Source: an uncultured Erysipelotrichales bacterium
GTDB taxonomy: Bacteria; Bacillota_I; Bacilli_A; Erysipelotrichales; Coprobacillaceae
NCBI GenBank assembly: GCA_934754755.1
Contig: CAKVJS010000072.1
Coordinates: 1-6,394 of the forward strand
DNA length: 6,394 bases
Direction of reading: 5' to 3'
The translations under genes were made by a program, and so were the position numbers. The notes under the pieces were generated by a model. The model was not told where the DNA came from, searched no databases, and saw only the letters and a program-made list of their open reading frames with translations. Each line of letters begins with the position of its first letter. Within the stretch, counting starts at the first letter, position 1. Below are positions 5,099 to 6,394 of the stretch, one piece after another.

Positions 5099-5800
5099 AT
5101 GGAAGATACGAATGCAATAATACGTTATATTCAACATGCTAAAAAAAGCACACCGGTATGTTTATATGTACAAGGACATGACTTGCCGGAATGTAAAAAT
5201 AGTAAATCGTTTGGAAGTGAAACAATGCGTATTATCTTTGGAGAAGTAGACGATATTCAACAATATATTATAGCGTATAAAGATCGCATTACAATGATGC
5301 ATAGAGAGCAGAGTTGTCGCAATAGCGCCATTGGACTGTTAGATATTATAAACCTAAATGCCCGCATTGAACCAGGGGCGTATATTCGCGAACAGGTTAC
5401 TATTGGTGATCATGCGATTATTATGTCAGGAGCTGTCATTAATATAGGGGTATGTATAGGAGAGGAAACGTTAATTGATATGAACGTTGTCCTAGGTGGT
5501 CGCGCAAGTATTGGGAGTCGGTGTCATATTGGTGCTGGTGCGGTTGTTGCGGGCGTCATTGAACCGCCAAGCGCTAAGCCTGTAATAATTGAGGATGATG
5601 TTATCATTGGAGCGAATGCCGTTATCTTAGAAGGTGTGCATGTGGGAAAACATGCCGTCGTTGGTGCCGGAAGTATCGTCACCAAGGATGTTCCAGAGGG
5701 GGCTGTTGTGGTAGGAAATCCAGCGAGAATAGTAAAGGAGACAAAGGATGAAAAGACAAAGGGAAAAACAGAGATTGTATCAAAATTAAGGGATCTATAG
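5099..5800 (+). CDS. dapH: 2,3,4,5-tetrahydropyridine-2,6-dicarboxylate N-acetyltransferase
   Basis: Transfers acetyl from acetyl-CoA to tetrahydrodipicolinate, opening the acetyl branch of meso-DAP/lysine synthesis. It has 233 residues, close to the Bacillus protein. An N-terminal alpha/beta domain covers about residues 1-75. A left-handed parallel beta-helix of hexapeptide repeats follows, from RIEPGAYIREQVTIGDHAII (89-108) through GAVINIG, IDMNVVLGGRASIG (126-139) and CHIGAGAVVAGVIEPPSAK (142-160) to GANAVILEGVHVG (171-183). GVIEPPSAKPV and LDI-NLNARIEPGA are signatures of DapH that separate it from succinyl-type DapD. The tail DEKTKGKTEIVSKLRDL resembles the C-terminus of known Firmicutes DapH proteins, so it is not an extension. 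The usual trimer of this fold puts the active site between subunits. The gene sits 8 bases after dapF and 17 bases before the deacetylase gene. Confidence 0.95.
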   Translation: MEDTNAIIRYIQHAKKSTPVCLYVQGHDLPECKNSKSFGSETMRIIFGEVDDIQQYIIAYKDRITMMHREQSCRNSAIGLLDIINLNARIEPGAYIREQVTIGDHAIIMSGAVINIGVCIGEETLIDMNVVLGGRASIGSRCHIGAGAVVAGVIEPPSAKPVIIEDDVIIGANAVILEGVHVGKHAVVGAGSIVTKDVPEGAVVVGNPARIVKETKDEKTKGKTEIVSKLRDL

Positions 5801-5817
5801 ATAAAAGGGAGAATAAT

Positions 5818-6394
5818 ATGATAATGGATATACAAGAAAATATACGAAACTGGCGGCGGAGTTTGCATCAAATTCCTGAATTAGGATTAGAAGAATATAA
5901 GACAACGGAATATTTGCGTATTGCGTTACAAAAAATGGGATATCATCCTCTTTCTATTTCTAAGACGGGACTCATTGTTTATATTGATCATCATCAATCG
6001 GAGACGATTGCTTTTCGTTGTGATATCGATGGTTTACCGATTACGGAGAAAAATGATTGTTCGTATGTATCCTTGCATCCTGGACGTATGCATGCATGCG
6101 GGCACGATGGACATATGAGTGCTTTGTTGGGTTTTGCTTTATTTTTAAAACAAAGCCAAGAGAAATATCGCTACAATGTGCTGTTGCTATTTCAACCAGC
6201 AGAGGAAATTGTTCGTGGTGCCCATCTTTTTGTAAATACGGGAATATTTGAAAAATATCATGTTAAAGCTGTTTTTGGCATGCATCTAACGCCTGATATA
6301 GAAGAAGGTACCATCGCCTCTCGCGCAGGAGCGTTAATGGCGCAAGGTGGTGAACTGGAAGTAACCATTCATGGAAAACAAGCACATGTAGGGC
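5818..6394 (+). CDS. N-acetyldiaminopimelate deacetylase, M20 family, N-terminal part (cut by the right edge)
   Basis: Metal-dependent amidohydrolase of peptidase family M20, open to the window end (192 full codons of about 375-390 expected). Together with DapH it supports removal of the acetyl group from N-acetyl-LL-DAP. Seen: WRRSLHQIPELGLEEYKT (12-29), the family start; RCDIDGLPITE (67-77, Asp69 and Asp71); MHACGHDGHM (91-100, Cys94 and His96 as metal ligands); LLFQPAEE (123-130, Glu129-Glu130); GMHL (154-157); and GKQAHVG at the edge (His190, start of the dimerisation domain). The motif set is that of M20D aminoacylases and IAA-amino-acid-hydrolase-like enzymes; the specific substrate is inferred from the dapF-dapH context, as in Bacillus ykuQ-ykuR. 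ATG 5818 follows AAAGGGAG (5804-5811) and is preferred over an ATG two codons later. The missing pathway step is an aminotransferase, not seen here. Confidence 0.88.
   Translation, partial: MIMDIQENIRNWRRSLHQIPELGLEEYKTTEYLRIALQKMGYHPLSISKTGLIVYIDHHQSETIAFRCDIDGLPITEKNDCSYVSLHPGRMHACGHDGHMSALLGFALFLKQSQEKYRYNVLLLFQPAEEIVRGAHLFVNTGIFEKYHVKAVFGMHLTPDIEEGTIASRAGALMAQGGELEVTIHGKQAHVG

Noticed and set aside
5524..5871. 115-codon minus-strand frame opposite dapH and the deacetylase start
   Set aside because: It is antisense to strongly conserved DapH repeats, rich in Thr/Pro/Ala from the opposite-strand hexapeptide codons, and has no ribosome binding site or family motif.
1..6394. CRISPR array, insertion sequence, phage or toxin-antitoxin module
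   Set aside because: No spaced direct repeats, transposase, integrase or terminal inverted repeats were seen; the window looks like ordinary chromosomal core with one small unknown gene.

Overview
The window is AT-rich DNA with compact gene spacing, strong AGGAGG-type ribosome binding sites, U-tailed hairpin terminators, a TTG start codon and Firmicutes-type families (DapH acetyl pathway, short ribosomal protein S21, lipoprotein-type ABC binding protein). This points to a low-GC Gram-positive bacterium. A gut lineage such as Erysipelotrichia or a related clostridial group fits, but that placement is inference from gene content, not a match. No phage, transposon, CRISPR or tRNA/rRNA signal was seen.

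Left part (1-2035, minus strand): a three-gene ABC importer operon in the order binding protein, ATPase, permease. The permease runs off the left edge. The genes overlap or nearly touch, so they are probably translationally coupled. The family is NitT/TauT/SsuABC or THI5/NMT1-like, which takes up small organic anions or pyrimidine-type precursors. The substrate cannot be decided here, and the leader is too short for a TPP riboswitch.

Middle minus-strand part (2098-3068): an exodeoxyribonuclease III/AP endonuclease gene with its own promoter and terminator. Upstream of it is an uncatalogued 39-codon gene with an excellent ribosome binding site, encoding a signal-peptide-like small protein with an acidic C-terminal part.

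Middle plus-strand part (3116-3740): a divergent intergenic region with a perfect 8-7-8 inverted repeat, then a Cu/Zn superoxide dismutase-family gene that lacks a signal peptide and carries Lys in place of the usual active-site Arg, closed by a terminator.

Right part (3893-6394, plus strand): rpsU (ribosomal protein S21) as a monocistronic unit with a clear sigma-A-type promoter and terminator, then the operon dapF, dapH and an M20 N-acetyl-diaminopimelate deacetylase cut by the right edge. DapH and the deacetylase flank the missing aminotransferase step of the acetyl branch of meso-diaminopimelate/lysine synthesis, and DapF makes the meso isomer, so the cell probably makes meso-DAP for peptidoglycan and lysine. 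The most interesting unexplained element is the divergent control region with the small secreted-peptide gene next to the unusual SodC-like gene.
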